A stretch of 64,000 bases of DNA from Amia ocellicauda. Its lineage: Eukaryota; Chordata; Actinopteri; Amiiformes; Amiidae. The position numbers were made by a program, and so were the translations under genes. The DNA is taken from NCBI RefSeq assembly GCF_036373705.1, contig NW_027102659.1:620001-684000 (forward strand). The letters run 5' to 3'. The notes under the pieces were generated by a model. The model did no database searches. It had not been told where the DNA came from and was given only the letters and a program-made list of their open reading frames with translations. Position 1 is the first letter of the stretch; each line of letters opens with the position of its first letter. Below are positions 31,353 to 42,446 of this stretch, piece after piece.

Positions 31353-32537
31353 CACTCACCTAAAGGATTATTAGGAACACCATACTAATACTATGTTTGA
31401 CACCCTTTCGCCTTCAGAACTGACTTAATTCTACGTGGCATTGATTCAACAAGGTGCTGAAAGCATTCTTTAGAAATGTTGGCCCATATTGATAGGATAG
31501 CATCTTGCAGTTGATGGAGATTTGTGGGATGCACATCCAGGGCACGAAGCTCCCGTTCCACCACATCCCAAAGATGCTCTATTGGGTTGAGATCTGGTGA
31601 CTGTGGGGGCCAGTTTAGTACAGTGAACTCATTGTCATGTTCAAGAAACCAATTTGAAATGATTCAACCTTTGTGACATGGTGCATTATCCTGCTGGAAG
31701 TAGCCATCAGAGGATGGGTACATGGTGGTCATAAAGGGATGGACATGGTCAGAAACAATGCTCAGGTAGGCCGTGGCATTTAAACGATGCCCAATTGGAA
31801 CTAAGGAGCCTAAAGTGTGCCAAGAAAACATCCCCCACACCATTACACCACCACCACCAGCCTGCACAGTGGTAACAAGGCATGATGGATCCATGTTCTC
31901 ATTCTGTTTACGTCAAATTCTGACTCTACCATCTGAATGTCTCAACAGAAATCGAGACTCATCAGACCAGGCAACAACTGTCCAATTTTGGTGAGTTTGT
32001 GCAAATTGTAGCCTCTTTTTCCTATTTGTAGTGGAGATGAGTGGTACCCGGTGGGGTCTTCTGCTGTTGTAGCCCATCCGCCTCAAGGTTGTACGTGTTG
32101 TGGCTTCACAAATGCTTTGCTGCATACCTCGGTTGTAACGAGTGGTTATTTCAGTCAAAGTTGCTCTTCTATCAGCTTGAATCAGTCGGCCCATTCTCCT
32201 CTGACCTCTAGCATCAACAAGGCATTTTCGCCCACAGGACTGCCGCATACTGGATGTTTTTCCCTTTTCACACCATTCTTTGTAAACCCTAGAAATGGTT
32301 GTGCGTGAAAATCCCAGTAACTGAGCAGATTGTGAAATACTCAGACCAGCCCGTCTGGCACCAACAACCATGCCACGCTCAAAATTGCTTAAATCACCTT
32401 TCTTTCCCATTCAGACTTTCAGTTTGGAGTTCAGGAGATTGTCTTGACCAGGACCACACCCCTAAATGCATTGAAGCAACTGCCATATGATTGGTTGGTT
32501 ATTGAACAGGTGTTCCTAATAATCCTTTAGGTGAGTG
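31353..32537 (-). mobile_element. Tc1/mariner transposon, copy 2 (duplicated)
   Basis: Counterpart of 21708-22892 at an offset of 9,645 bp, with the same TA flanks and inverted repeats and nearly identical sequence (for example TTGGCACTA versus TTGGAACTA near 31795). It arrived with the segmental duplication. Confidence 0.95.
31391..32410 (-). pseudogene. Tc1 transposase, two in-frame stop codons (copy 2)
   Basis: Same 340-codon frame as copy 1, with the same two internal TGA codons (near 31913 and 31664). The shared stops show that inactivation came before the duplication. Confidence 0.9.
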
Positions 32538-32635
32538 TAGAAACCTTTATCTCACAGGCTGGCCCACGGGAAACGCCTGTGCGCGTTTTACCAGCCGGCT
32601 TCGATGGGAGCCATTCGAAACACCAGGACAGGTCG

Positions 32636-32708
32636 GTTTCCGTAGTGTAGTGGCTATCACGTTCGCCTCACACGCGAAAGGTCCCTGGTTCGAAACCGGG
32701 CGGAAACA
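32636..32708 (+). tRNA. tRNA-Val(CAC)
   Basis: Duplicate of 22991-23063, identical cloverleaf. Directly precedes the left boundary of Polinton copy D. Confidence 0.72.
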
Positions 32709-32733
32709 ACCCGCGGTGCATGCGTGCTAGTGC

Positions 32734-33095
32734 ACACAGTGCTGACCACAAGTGAAGGTCTGAAGACTTTGTACTTGACGACCGCTGTAAATGGTTTCTT
32801 GACAGTTGTTGAGCAGAAAGTTATTGATCTTCCGAGGGAAAGGTCTGAAATCCGGGGGGTTTGCATAGGAATCAAAAAATTCACCACGGTGGTCCTCCCT
32901 TAGATAAATAGCCAGCCAATGTTCTCCGGGCATATTTTTAGGGTGTGTGTTGATTATGTACATTGCAGGTAAATTCTTGATCTTAAATTTAGGCAGCTGA
33001 TCGCAGGCGTAGACTCCTTGAAACAGTTTCCGTGAGCCGGCCAGGGCATTCATGATGTGGTTGAGCTCTCTGGTGTTCATTTTAATAATAATCAT
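32734..33095 (-). pseudogene. protease, N-terminal part (copy D)
   Basis: Same as the copy C segment, offset by 9,645 bp; the product is identical over the shared part. Confidence 0.85.
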
Positions 33096-34397
33096 ACGGA
33101 ACGTTTCTCCTCTGATTCACCTCAATAATGTTGTCAAACACAGCATACACGACCATATTTACAGTGTGTGGTAGAGGCTGCTTGAAACGCATCTCCAAAC
33201 GCATATTGCCCGTCTTCATCAGTGAAATATGTTGTCCACACTCTTCGTCAGGGGTCAGGTTGAAACCATACAGGGTGTAACCGCTGCAGTATTCCCGGCG
33301 ATCGATCAGCAGAGTTTGATCCTTGAGATGGCGACCCGTAGCCAGTACTAGACTGTAATATTCACGAACCGCATTGCCGTTTTCAAAGTCAGGTTGAAAA
33401 GGTCTGGATGGAACCTGCACACCATCGACGTACAATGCTATAAATTCCGCGTTATAATGTTTAAAGTTAAAGGTGTTCTTGTTGTAAACCCCGGTAAATG
33501 CATCATTATCCACGAGACCTATAATAACCTGTTTTGGGAGCTGTCCTAGAAACAGATTTTCCTGGTTCATCACCCGTGTCCCTGCGGGGATACTGTGGAC
33601 TTTCATATAGACTCTTTCGATCGGGTACTTGGCGTTTGCCGTCACTAACGCCAGCGCGTGTCCTAGTTTAACCGCCGGGGAGACGGACACTTATTTCACA
33701 AACAGCGAGGCCGATAATATGGTCAGTTTATATTTTTCCGTATCAGGGGTCATCAGACAAAAAGCACTTTTACTACGGATCATTTTAATTTTAATGTCTA
33801 CCCCGTTGAGCATGAGTTTTTCTTGGAAAAATATGTCTGCATGGATATGCCCCATTAGCTCAAAGGTCCTCCCTTCTGTTGAAGAGGCCGATCTTTTTTG
33901 CAAACCCTTATTGAGTCCCTCTGGATCCTTGTCGTCCATAGCTTCCGGGATGTCTTTGAAGAGAAGGCCGGGGCTGAACTGTTTGCTTAGGGTCTCCTCA
34001 CTATAATTAAGGATACACTCCATCATGACTCTATAGGGGTAAGTATTGCTGCTTTGACTAATGAGCCGATCTCCCAGGGTCACATCCACCTGTGAAAACA
34101 TGGTGGCCACCGGGTAATTGATTAATTGATGACCCCAGCGTTGGCCGTCTTCTCGATTGCATCGCCATCCTAATCAGTCACTTTACAGTTCATTAAAATA
34201 AATGTGTTATTCAAATCAATATAATCCTCGCCATTGCCAGCTATAAAAAACTCCAGAGGGGCCGTGTCTGAAATTGCAGAAAGAGGGGGAATCTCTACAT
34301 ATATGATCTTATCTATACTCGTTTGAGTGTATGGAACTGTAAACAGATCCAGTTCTGATTTGACGCATTCTTCCGATAGACTGTTGACAAAAGACAT
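33082..34397 (-). pseudogene. major capsid protein region (copy D), broken
   Basis: Near-identical to copy C across the capsid gene; the same recognisable blocks are present. Broken. Confidence 0.85.
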
Positions 34398-34399
34398 GT

Positions 34400-34903
34400 T
34401 TAAAAGATGTATCCTGAGGCTCTATTTTTCTTTCTTTGAGACTTTCTTTTTGCAGGTTTTTTCTTGTGCTGCTTCCTTCTCCGAGTGTTTCCACGATATG
34501 TTGGAGAATGAGAGATTCTTCGTTTTTTGTTAGCCACGGATCTTCGTCGCCCTGGTGGACACATGCTGTTTCTTCTTTTACCCCCCCTCCTCGCCATTAC
34601 CATGAGACCCGAACCCTCCTGATGCTCATGGCTAGCTGCCCGGTTCATAACATTGGTGAACACGTCACTAACAATATTTTTAGCCGCTGATTTCAAGTGG
34701 GGTCTGGCTATAGCAAAGCCTCTCTTAAGCAGGGGTACGGCCATTCTAAAGAGACCATGAAAGAGTCCTCCTAGACCGGCGCCATACATTGTGGGGGCTC
34801 CTACAAAACCGGGCAAGCCGTTCCCGGCTTGCATCTTGTAATAATCCACATAGGCGCTAGGATCTACATAACCCCTCGAGGTAGCCATTTTAATAATGTA
34901 CAA
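34400..34903 (-). CDS. basic core / membrane-active-like protein, 167 aa (copy D)
   Basis: Product identical to 24755-25258: amphipathic GLGGLFHGLFRMAVPLLKRG block and basic tail. Confidence 0.65.
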   Translation of the reverse strand: MYIIKMATSRGYVDPSAYVDYYKMQAGNGLPGFVGAPTMYGAGLGGLFHGLFRMAVPLLKRGFAIARPHLKSAAKNIVSDVFTNVMNRAASHEHQEGSGLMVMARRGGKRRNSMCPPGRRRSVANKKRRISHSPTYRGNTRRRKQHKKKPAKRKSQRKKNRASGYIF

Positions 34904-35622
34904 ACTGTTTCAGGGGTCGAAAATGTAGTTTGACAATAACTTTACTGAAGCGGAAGGGTACGTTGATATTCTGATCCGATTTTACTTCGATCGTGATGTT
35001 GTCAAATTGGGTCTTTGAGACTGGTACGTAGTGTGGCTTGTCATAAGTAATTGTGACCATGTCATTGCTTTTACCTTTAATAAGTACATTTCTCAAAAGG
35101 GGGACATAACTATCCCCGACCCTCTGGTGGGTTATGATATCCGTATACACATAAAGAGTGTAAAAGCCGCCCCACCACTTCTGAGAACCTGCTCTCTGTG
35201 TCAGAATAGATCCCAAATATACGCCCCAGTTGGCCGCTGGTTTGAATGCTAATACCTGGTTTTGACACCTTGTACACTCTGTTTTTAATAGGGTTGTAAT
35301 ATAGCTTGATGTTGGGGGTGCCTTCTGAGAACTGTTTATGCATCTCATCTAATATTTTATCCACATTGTCATAATAACCTCCTTGTATCGTGAATGTCCA
35401 TTGACTCTTTTTAACATCATCAAAAATGGCGAAGGTGGCATCCTTATCTTGTAAAACAGCCCAAGTGTAAGGATACTGTATTTCCGCCAACCCCACTTCC
35501 CACGACCCCCTTAGATCTATAGATTTTCCAAATTGTACCGTGTAACTGGATATTTCATTTTTAGGGTATATATCGAGAGAGGCGTTACTGGGTAGAGTCA
35601 CGTAGAAGCCTCCTGATTCCAT
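34890..35622 (-). pseudogene. minor capsid (penton-like) protein region (copy D), broken
   Basis: Same layout as in copy C with only minor differences. Broken. Confidence 0.8.
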
Positions 35623-35668
35623 CTTGAGTATCGAAAGTAATGCCCACAACACACCCGCGGGCAAGTTG

Positions 35669-36778
35669 TTATAAGGATTGAATATCGCAAACCTGTTGTT
35701 CCGGGACCCAACTATTGAACTTTTCAGGCCATCCAAGCCATTTCATCAACACATATTTTTTCCGGTTCTGGGTTTTTTCAGCTAATATCTTTTCAACTCT
35801 GTATACACTGTCTTTACCCACAATAATTTTTTGTAACTCGGCTTCGTAAAACGTTCCTTCTATATCCTCCCCGTCATAGTCTTTTAACCGGTACACGGGT
35901 GGGTCTCTAGCCAACTGTTCGGTAACTGTAAAATATTCGTCAGAAAATGTTTCTTCATAACCTTTGGCAAAAGTACTCCTTAGCTTTGAAACGCGAACCA
36001 CATCACCGATGTTGAACTTATAAGTAGTTTTTCCCTTCTTAATAAATGGTCCGTATAATTTTTTATAGACCTTAAAAGAATTACTTTGATCAACATCTTT
36101 AGGCTTCATTTTAATACTGGTGTGATACCCTTGGTTGTAAGCATCGATAAAATCCTGAACTTTATCAAAATACTTGAACGTGTTGACCGCTGTAAAATAT
36201 CTCCACATTTTGGTCTTTATGGTGCGGTTAAACCTCTCCACTACCGATGCCCTAAGCTCATTACCGGTGGTGAAATGATGTATTTTGTGTCTCTTCAGTA
36301 GATTCTGAAATTCTCTGTTGAGAAACTCTTTTCCTTTATCAGTCTGCAGTTTTTTAGGACATCGACCCTGGGACAATATATCCTCAAAGGCCCTTGTCAC
36401 CGCCCGACCTGTTTTATTATGTAGAATGCGAGCCCAGGCATATTTTGATAACACATCGATACACATCAACATCAATTTGTGACCATTGTTATGTTTTGAT
36501 AAATTTGACATATCGACTAGATCCATTTGCCATTGTGAGTCTATGTCAGTTGCATATACGCGGTTTCTTTTAAAGTTAATCCTGAGAGGTTTATGTTAGG
36601 TATAGGCGTCTTGTTCCCGTAACCATTCTGAAACAACCACATCATTAACCTTCACTCCGGCCTCAGCGAGTCCTCTTTAAAAACCTTTCTTACCCGCCAA
36701 ACCCCCAATCTTGGCTGGGTTGTAGTATAGTTCCTGCATTTGGGGAGCTTGCCGAGTCATTCTGTCAAATAACCACAC
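35669..36778 (-). pseudogene. integrase region (copy D), broken
   Basis: The catalytic core and chromodomain match copy C. The N-terminal portion belongs to a different lineage from C, which marks the edge of the duplicated segment. Broken. Confidence 0.85.
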
Positions 36779-36932
36779 AGACCCACACTATGCGCAAAGT
36801 TTTTATACAAGGTTTTTTATTCAACTTCAGGAGAGCAGATACCCCTTTTTAGACATTTGAGAAAAGTATAACATACACAACAATTTTTTCTACGGTCCAG
36901 ACAAAATGAAATCAGATGATTGGTTACTTGAT

Positions 36933-37331
36933 CTATATCAACAAATATACCTGTTTCTTTATCTTGTAGGCACACACCTCAGTTACATATGTAAATAAAA
37001 CAACATTATGACCTATTTTAAAATTAAACAGAGGTGTATTAAACATGCTCAGTAAAAGGTCATACAGATGTTGATGAAATGGCCTAATATCATTCTTGGC
37101 CCCCTTGAGCCCTTCATCCCAGTGTTCGTACCCCCCGGTCTTTGTTACAGCAGCCATTAACTTTTCCAGGTTTGAAAGTTGATCCTCATCGATGGTTAAA
37201 TCTGTAGAGAAAAGGCTCGCGTTGGCTACTTTTCTGTCAAGCACATGGTGTAATAGCGCTCTCAGGTTAGCTGCAGAGTGTTGATGACAGAACCAGTTGC
37301 AGAAGCAGTCCAGAACATTCCCCATGTTCAA
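36933..37331 (-). CDS. right-arm accessory ORF 2 (copy D)
   Basis: 132 residues, MNMGNVLDCFCNWFCHQHSA at the start, extended C-terminal end relative to copy A. Cys/His-rich N-terminus. Function unknown. Confidence 0.5.
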   Translation of the reverse strand: MNMGNVLDCFCNWFCHQHSAANLRALLHHVLDRKVANASLFSTDLTIDEDQLSNLEKLMAAVTKTGGYEHWDEGLKGAKNDIRPFHQHLYDLLLSMFNTPLFNFKIGHNVVLFTYVTEVCAYKIKKQVYLLI

Positions 37332-37337
37332 AGTCCC

Positions 37338-38181
37338 TTAGTTCAGGTCAGAGTCTGAATCAGTGGCGTAGATGTCGAATTCTTCGTCGCTGCCCCCAGC
37401 TTTAACTTCTTTACGGAAGAAATAAGCTTTTAGCTTGCCAGCGGTTTTTCTACTCGGCTCATCCAGGTCATTGAGCAGCTGCCCAAGTTTCTCTATTATA
37501 AACGGCTCCTTTTTCAGCTCCAGCAAAATCTCATCTATGATTTTCTGGACTTGTCCCACAGTGACATGTATGTGGGAGTAAGAGAGCGCCTTGATTAGTG
37601 CCGGTTTCAGCCACGGTTTGTTCAGTCTTCTGTAAAACACATTGAAATAGAACAGGAAATAGTAACGGTCTGGTTCAAACAAACAACTGTGTCTCAACTG
37701 ACTGGGGTGATTCACTTCACACCCCCGACAGACTTCTTTCAGAGCTCGGTCGATGAGAGCACTCAGAATATACACCAGGGTGCTTTTAACCACTCTGCTT
37801 ACTTGGTCACATACCCCGGGCATAAATCCTGCGTCTTCATCACGCCCCCGGGACAGTCCGATGCTCATTGGGTCGCCTGGTGGTTTGTGTTTCTCCATCC
37901 ATTGGACTGACCCCCTCCTGAGACGCACAGACGGTAGACAGTTCGGCAAAATCGAGGACCTCCATGAGCTCCAGAGGCTGGGGATCCCCGAGACTCATTT
38001 GGACATCCATCGCACCGCATGTTGTTTCGTCCTGAGGGACCGGGGTCTGAGGTCTTGGAGAGTAACCACAGTCAAAGGGTTCCAGAGTGTATACAAAATA
38101 TGGGGAATAGAACCAGGGGTGATCCCGGGTTTGAAGAGGCCTGTAGAGCCTGTCGACGTCCGCAGCTTTCGGGTAAGACAT
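37338..38181 (-). pseudogene. right-arm accessory ORF 1 region (copy D), broken
   Basis: Corresponds to the Cys/His cluster protein of copies A and E (C-R-G-C-x3-N-H-P-S-Q motif visible). Broken. Function unknown. Confidence 0.6.
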
Positions 38182-38284
38182 TCTCTTTAATTTTAAACCA
38201 TGAATGAATTGTTGCACCTTTTATCCTATCTCTTCACTACGTCACGACACACCGCCCTCTTAGAAGAGAGTAGCCCCTGAGCCG

Positions 38285-38689
38285 TCAGACCCCCCTCCAA
38301 AACCCCACACGTCGTCTGTCGTAGTTCTGCAAGCTTTCCCATTCACACCTTTCAAAACCCTGAGTCGGAGACTCCATTTCGCATTCTCTTGGACCCTCTT
38401 GCAAGCCTTCTAGAGTCTTATCCACAAGCCCCAGATCTCTCCAGGCCATCACCTTCAACCAGTCCTCATAAGAGTATTCAATTACCGTCTCAAAAGGTTC
38501 CAACGTACCCTCCTTCTCTCCCAAAGCAAAAAGCTCCACTCCAACATAGCTGGGATCCCTTTTAAAGCGGTAACCCCGTCGAGCCCCCCAGAACAACACC
38601 CAGGAGCGTTCAATCTTCAAATTGGTGAGTACAGGAACCCTTGCCCGGGATTGTTTCTTGCGGGGTTTCATGTTGATGTCGCTGGACAT
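38285..38689 (-). CDS. right-arm accessory ORF 3, 134-aa form (copies D/E)
   Basis: Shares its N-terminal about 120 residues (MSSDINMKPRKKQSRARVP) with the 236-residue form of B and C but is shorter. Copy E has the same form, which links the D and E right arms. Function unknown. Confidence 0.5.
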   Translation of the reverse strand: MSSDINMKPRKKQSRARVPVLTNLKIERSWVLFWGARRGYRFKRDPSYVGVELFALGEKEGTLEPFETVIEYSYEDWLKVMAWRDLGLVDKTLEGLQEGPRECEMESPTQGFERCEWESLQNYDRRRVGFWRGV

Positions 38690-38807
38690 GTTGAAGAAGC
38701 GGGATGTTTCAGATGCTGAGAATTAAAGAGGTATTGCCTAAAAGAAGCGCGGGTTCTTAAATAGAGAGGAGAGTTTCGGGGCGTTGCCTTCAGAGGGGTG
38801 GGGGTAT

Positions 38808-38992
38808 TTATGGGTGGCCTTGTTGTTCAGGGTTTTATGGGTGCACACTTTCTGACGGATATGACGTAGGAATAATTAAGGAAATAACTCTACCTAAAAT
38901 CACGCCCCCCAATTATGACGTAGGAATATTAATAAGCTTAGGGCATACGTCATAACAAAATAGGCCGCGCCCAAAAAACCCTACTATCTACT
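38808..38992 (-). repeat. right terminal inverted repeat of copy D
   Basis: 185 bp, ending CTACT before CTTATG (38993-38998). Same motifs as the B TIR. Confidence 0.93.
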
Positions 38993-38998
38993 CTTATG

Positions 38999-39669
38999 TA
39001 GTTGAAGGCGCAGTATAGCTCTCATAGTCTGGTGGTGACGGAAGACCACCAGCCGTTTGAACAAGCCATTCAGCATCACCTTGTTGGGTTAAGTGCAGGC
39101 ACTGTCAGAGCGCAGGGCGTCCTGCCTTTGAAAGAGTTTCCGAAGTGTCCTGATGTGCCCTTTAGCAATGCCAAACAGGTCTGTGAAAATGGCATCCTTT
39201 CGCCGCACTTCTCACAGCCTAGCCGACCTGAAACACCTGAGCCCGTTTTACCAGCAGGCTTTAACGGTAACCATTTGAAGCAAGAGGCAGCGGTGTCAGT
39301 TTCCGTAGTGTAGTGGTTATCACGTTCGCCTAACGCGCGAAAGGTCCCCGGTTCGAAACCGGGCGGAAACAGCCTACTGTGGGCTGGCCCTTTTCGTCAT
39401 GCTTGCCCTCGTGGTTCCCCGGAGGCGGTGGGTGTCTTTTCTTCATTGGAGTGCCCGCAATCGATGCACTCAGAGCGTCCGTCCGTCGACAGGTTGAAAT
39501 TGTAAACGCTGGTGTAGCCACTTTTAATTAAAATCTGATGATGATGATGATGATGATGTTGTTGTTGTTGTTCTTGTTGTTGTTGTTCTTGTTGTCATCG
39601 TGGTCGCCGTCATTATTATTGTTAAAGTAAAGCAGTAGTTAGATTTGTTGCTACCGTAAGGTGTAGAAG
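38999..39669 (+). repeat. one-unit tRNA-Val spacer between copies D and E
   Basis: Starts with the standard post-insertion flank TAGTTGAAGGCGCAG, carries one tRNA-Val(AAC) at 39299 and a (GAT)n(GTT)n tract near 39536-39590, and ends GTGTAGAAG at the left boundary of copy E. It closely matches the last unit before copy F (about 57,540-58,210). Confidence 0.88.
39299..39371 (+). tRNA. tRNA-Val(AAC)
   Basis: Complete cloverleaf; loop CTAACGC (anticodon AAC, G after the anticodon), T loop TTCGAAA, A and B boxes present, TTTT about 20 nt downstream. Confidence 0.78.
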
Positions 39670-40170
39670 ACAACAGTTGGTATGGCGTGTGATATCAAAA
39701 CATTCAGAATACTTTTAACCTATATAATTTATAAGCTTTGTAAAATAAACCCAAATATCTCTTTTGCGGGGATAAACGCTGTTCTGAGTAGTTTGTGACT
39801 TGTTTAATACCAAACAAAGCATCGCTATAAAAAAAAAAAAAAAAATCACTGTAAAAGCGCTAGTTATTTTTGATCTTTATAGTTATTTTCTAGGCTCAGG
39901 TTGTTTTTTAGCGCTTATAAAGGCCTGAAATATTCTTAGTGGTTGTTGACTATAGGTCTTGATGCTTAAAAATGTTTTTTTGAGAGACCAAAAGGTTCTA
40001 ATAAAAGTTTAGAGTAGAGAGGAGAGAAATCGTCTCCATCTTGGTTTCTATTTGAAATTTGATGCAGTGTCATTTTATTGGTTGGTTTTGATATGTTAAT
40101 TGGTAACAGGGTGGCACAAAGGCCAGACCAGAACAATGCCTTACAAACAGATCCGGCATGTGGCCATCAG
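39670..40170 (+). other. left arm of copy E, no supported gene
   Basis: A/T-rich arm corresponding to about 4562-5058 of copy B, including an A-run near 39831-39845. No ORF supported. Confidence 0.7.
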
Positions 40171-40176
40171 TATAAG
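40171..40176 (+). promoter_or_regulatory. candidate TATA-like element of left-arm gene (copy E)
   Basis: TATAAG about 70 bp before the ATG at 40244; same context as in copies B and F. Confidence 0.4.
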
Positions 40177-40243
40177 TATGAAGGTCTGGTCTTCAGCTCG
40201 ACAGACTCATACTGACCTTTCGATTTAAGACTAAAGATCAACA

Positions 40244-42284
40244 ATGTCCGGAAACAACATCAGCGATTCGATTTAAACGAGTTTTTAGGCAAGTCTTCAG
40301 ATTATTTTCATTGACTCAGAGCGTGTTGTGTGCATGTATTGTAAATAAGGCTATAACATCTGTTTTAAGTTCTGTAAAATTATTTTTCAACCAGTCAACA
40401 GGAGTTAATTCCCAACGCTGAGGAGATCATCTGGAACAACGACGGTAAGATTTTTGTGTTTGCGCTCATGGGTTCTTATGCATGGGTGTGTGTGGTTTTG
40501 AAGCGGCTCATTAGAGTTATGAAAACGTTTTAATATATATTAATGCCGGTCTCTTTAATTACACAGAAACTATCGAAAGGCCTGTGATTAATGTCTCCGA
40601 GGATCGACCAAGAGAAGTGGTTGTCCCTAGACAGGCTGTCTGCCGACCGGGTAAGAACTAAACCCCTGTTTGTTTGTATAACGTTTCTGTAAGATGTTTG
40701 AGTCCAGTTTTGTTAATTTTAAAAAATTATCCTGTCTAACAGTATTAAGAAACGTGGTTCGAGACAACGAAAGGCCTTCCACATCGAGGGCTTGTTTCGT
40801 TTTACCTTCGAGAACCGTAACCTTTCAAGAATCTGAAAGGCCGTTAGCCCCGGTATCTGATAGCTGTGAGTATATGTCTGCAGCCTGTAAGAGGTTAAAG
40901 CTTTTTATAAAGCGGTGTGGTTAAAGGTTAAACATGTCTCTTACCTTCACAGCGGTGCAAAAAGCTAAACCAGCCGAAAAACATAAGAAACGATTATTCT
41001 GTGGAGGTAAGTAAGATCTTTCAAACTTTAATGTTTTTAAAAGGGCTTTGTTTGCCCGTTGATGGCTAATATTTAAGCGATGGGTGACCGTTTCCTGTAG
41101 GGCGGGGGGTTCTGGGAAAGATCTTTAGAAGTCCGGACAGGTCTATGCTTGTTTCTGGGGAACGTGTTTAGAAATGACCGATTGCCGTACCGTCTGGTTA
41201 GGAAGTAAAGACGTCCGAAAGGGTTTAGTAAGTTGTTTGGCTTATCTCCCGCTATTATACTTCTGTTTTAAAGTGGTTGTAGGAAAAGGCTTGAAGGTGT
41301 TCATTGTATTTAATATTTAAACAGATCGTGAAAACATTTGTGAAACAGGAAGTCCCGGGATCAGGAAGCGTTTACACTTGGAAGGTTCGTTTAAAAATGA
41401 AATGTTGTTGTGTGTGTGTGTGTTTTATTAACAATATTACAGTTTTTAAAGAAACATTTAAGAAACAGTTTATTTACAGCGGCTTCTCTGTTTTACATTT
41501 ATTATCAAGTCCTAATAAATATATTGTCTGTAAATAATAAGGCGTTGTAGTGAATGTCTAAGGCTATTTTCAAAGGTTTAAAAAAGCTAAAGGTTTTGAA
41601 TGTCCTGGACATGTTGTTTTAAGTTTGATTTCTGTCACCGTTTAAAGATGTAAATGTAATGTATATTTTTATTCTTCCCAAGACTCTTGGGATAGTCATT
41701 CTGTGGATGAGCTATTGAGGACAATTACCCCGTCTAAGTGGGATCAAACATCTTCCCCGGTGAGATCACCGATAGGATCCCCCACGGTGGTCTTGGAGAC
41801 CCCCCAACATCTACTCAGGCCACAGCCTTCTGGGGGTAATTCAACACCCCAGATTCAGCCCGCCGCATTGTCGGGCGGAACAAATACAGGCATCCAACAA
41901 CCTCAGGGGTCGCCGTCAGTCAGGGCTGACACACCACCCAACGACGGCCTGGTTTCAACATCGTCCCCCCAGACCCGTTTCTTGGCTACAGAAACGCGGA
42001 ACAGTACCCCGCGCTTGGCCAGGGTGTCACCGCAAAGGCCTTCTTGGTCTCCGTCCATGAGTATACGCTCGCTCCCTGCCTCCTTCGACCGAGATTTACC
42101 GGAGCGACCATCCTTTGAAGCTGAGCCAGGCCACCAGCCCCCGAAGCTACTTCCTGAAGGTCGGCATGAGTTGCTACATACTTTGTTACAAAATCAAAGA
42201 CTTGTGTTAGTGGGGCAAAACCTGCTGATAGAGAGCCAAAACACCCTTATTAATACCCTTACTAACGAATTGTACCGTATTTAA
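40244..42284 (+). other. left-arm gene region with intron-like gaps (copy E)
   Basis: Same block-and-gap layout as 5132-7172. The final block is an open 193-residue stretch at 41703-42284, rich in Pro and Ser (SSPVRSPIGSPTVVLETPQH, PERPSFEAEPGHQPPK) and ending in a Leu-rich helix (LLHTLLQNQRLVLVGQNLL). The protein looks largely disordered. No family recognised; splicing is inferred from GTAAG/pyrimidine-AG borders only. Confidence 0.5.
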
Positions 42285-42446
42285 TGTTTTAATAGACACA
42301 AAACGCCTTACTATTGTGGGTTGTTGGAAAAATAAAAAATAAATTAAAAAATGTCCTGACTTGGTAAAAGAACTCACAAACTAAAGGATTATGAACAAGC
42401 TAGGGCCCCAAAAAGACCTTCCCGAGAGAACATCCCCGGCCCTGTT

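Larger units (their letters stand above)
28905..32733 (+). repeat. tandem tRNA-Val repeat spacer between copies C and D, with Tc1
   Basis: Duplicate of 19260-23088. It holds four tRNA-Val-like units, microsatellites near 29449-29500, 30384-30465 and 31053-31115, an unoccupied CTTATG site at 30146-30151 and the second Tc1 copy. Two 6-bp indels and a few substitutions distinguish it, so it is not an exact sequencing duplicate. Confidence 0.88.
26945..36589 (+). repeat. segmental duplication unit 2 (9,645 bp period)
   Basis: Second copy of the preceding unit, from the C integrase to the D integrase. Beyond about 36,595 sequence no longer follows copy C but matches the right-arm form of A and E. 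Only scattered substitutions and small indels separate the two units. Confidence 0.9.
32734..38992 (+). mobile_element. Polinton copy D, right part
   Basis: Same left boundary, inside the protease region, as copy C. Its right arm is the A/E form and it ends with a full right TIR at 38992 followed by CTTATG. Probably the original partner from which C was built. Broken in several places. Confidence 0.92.
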
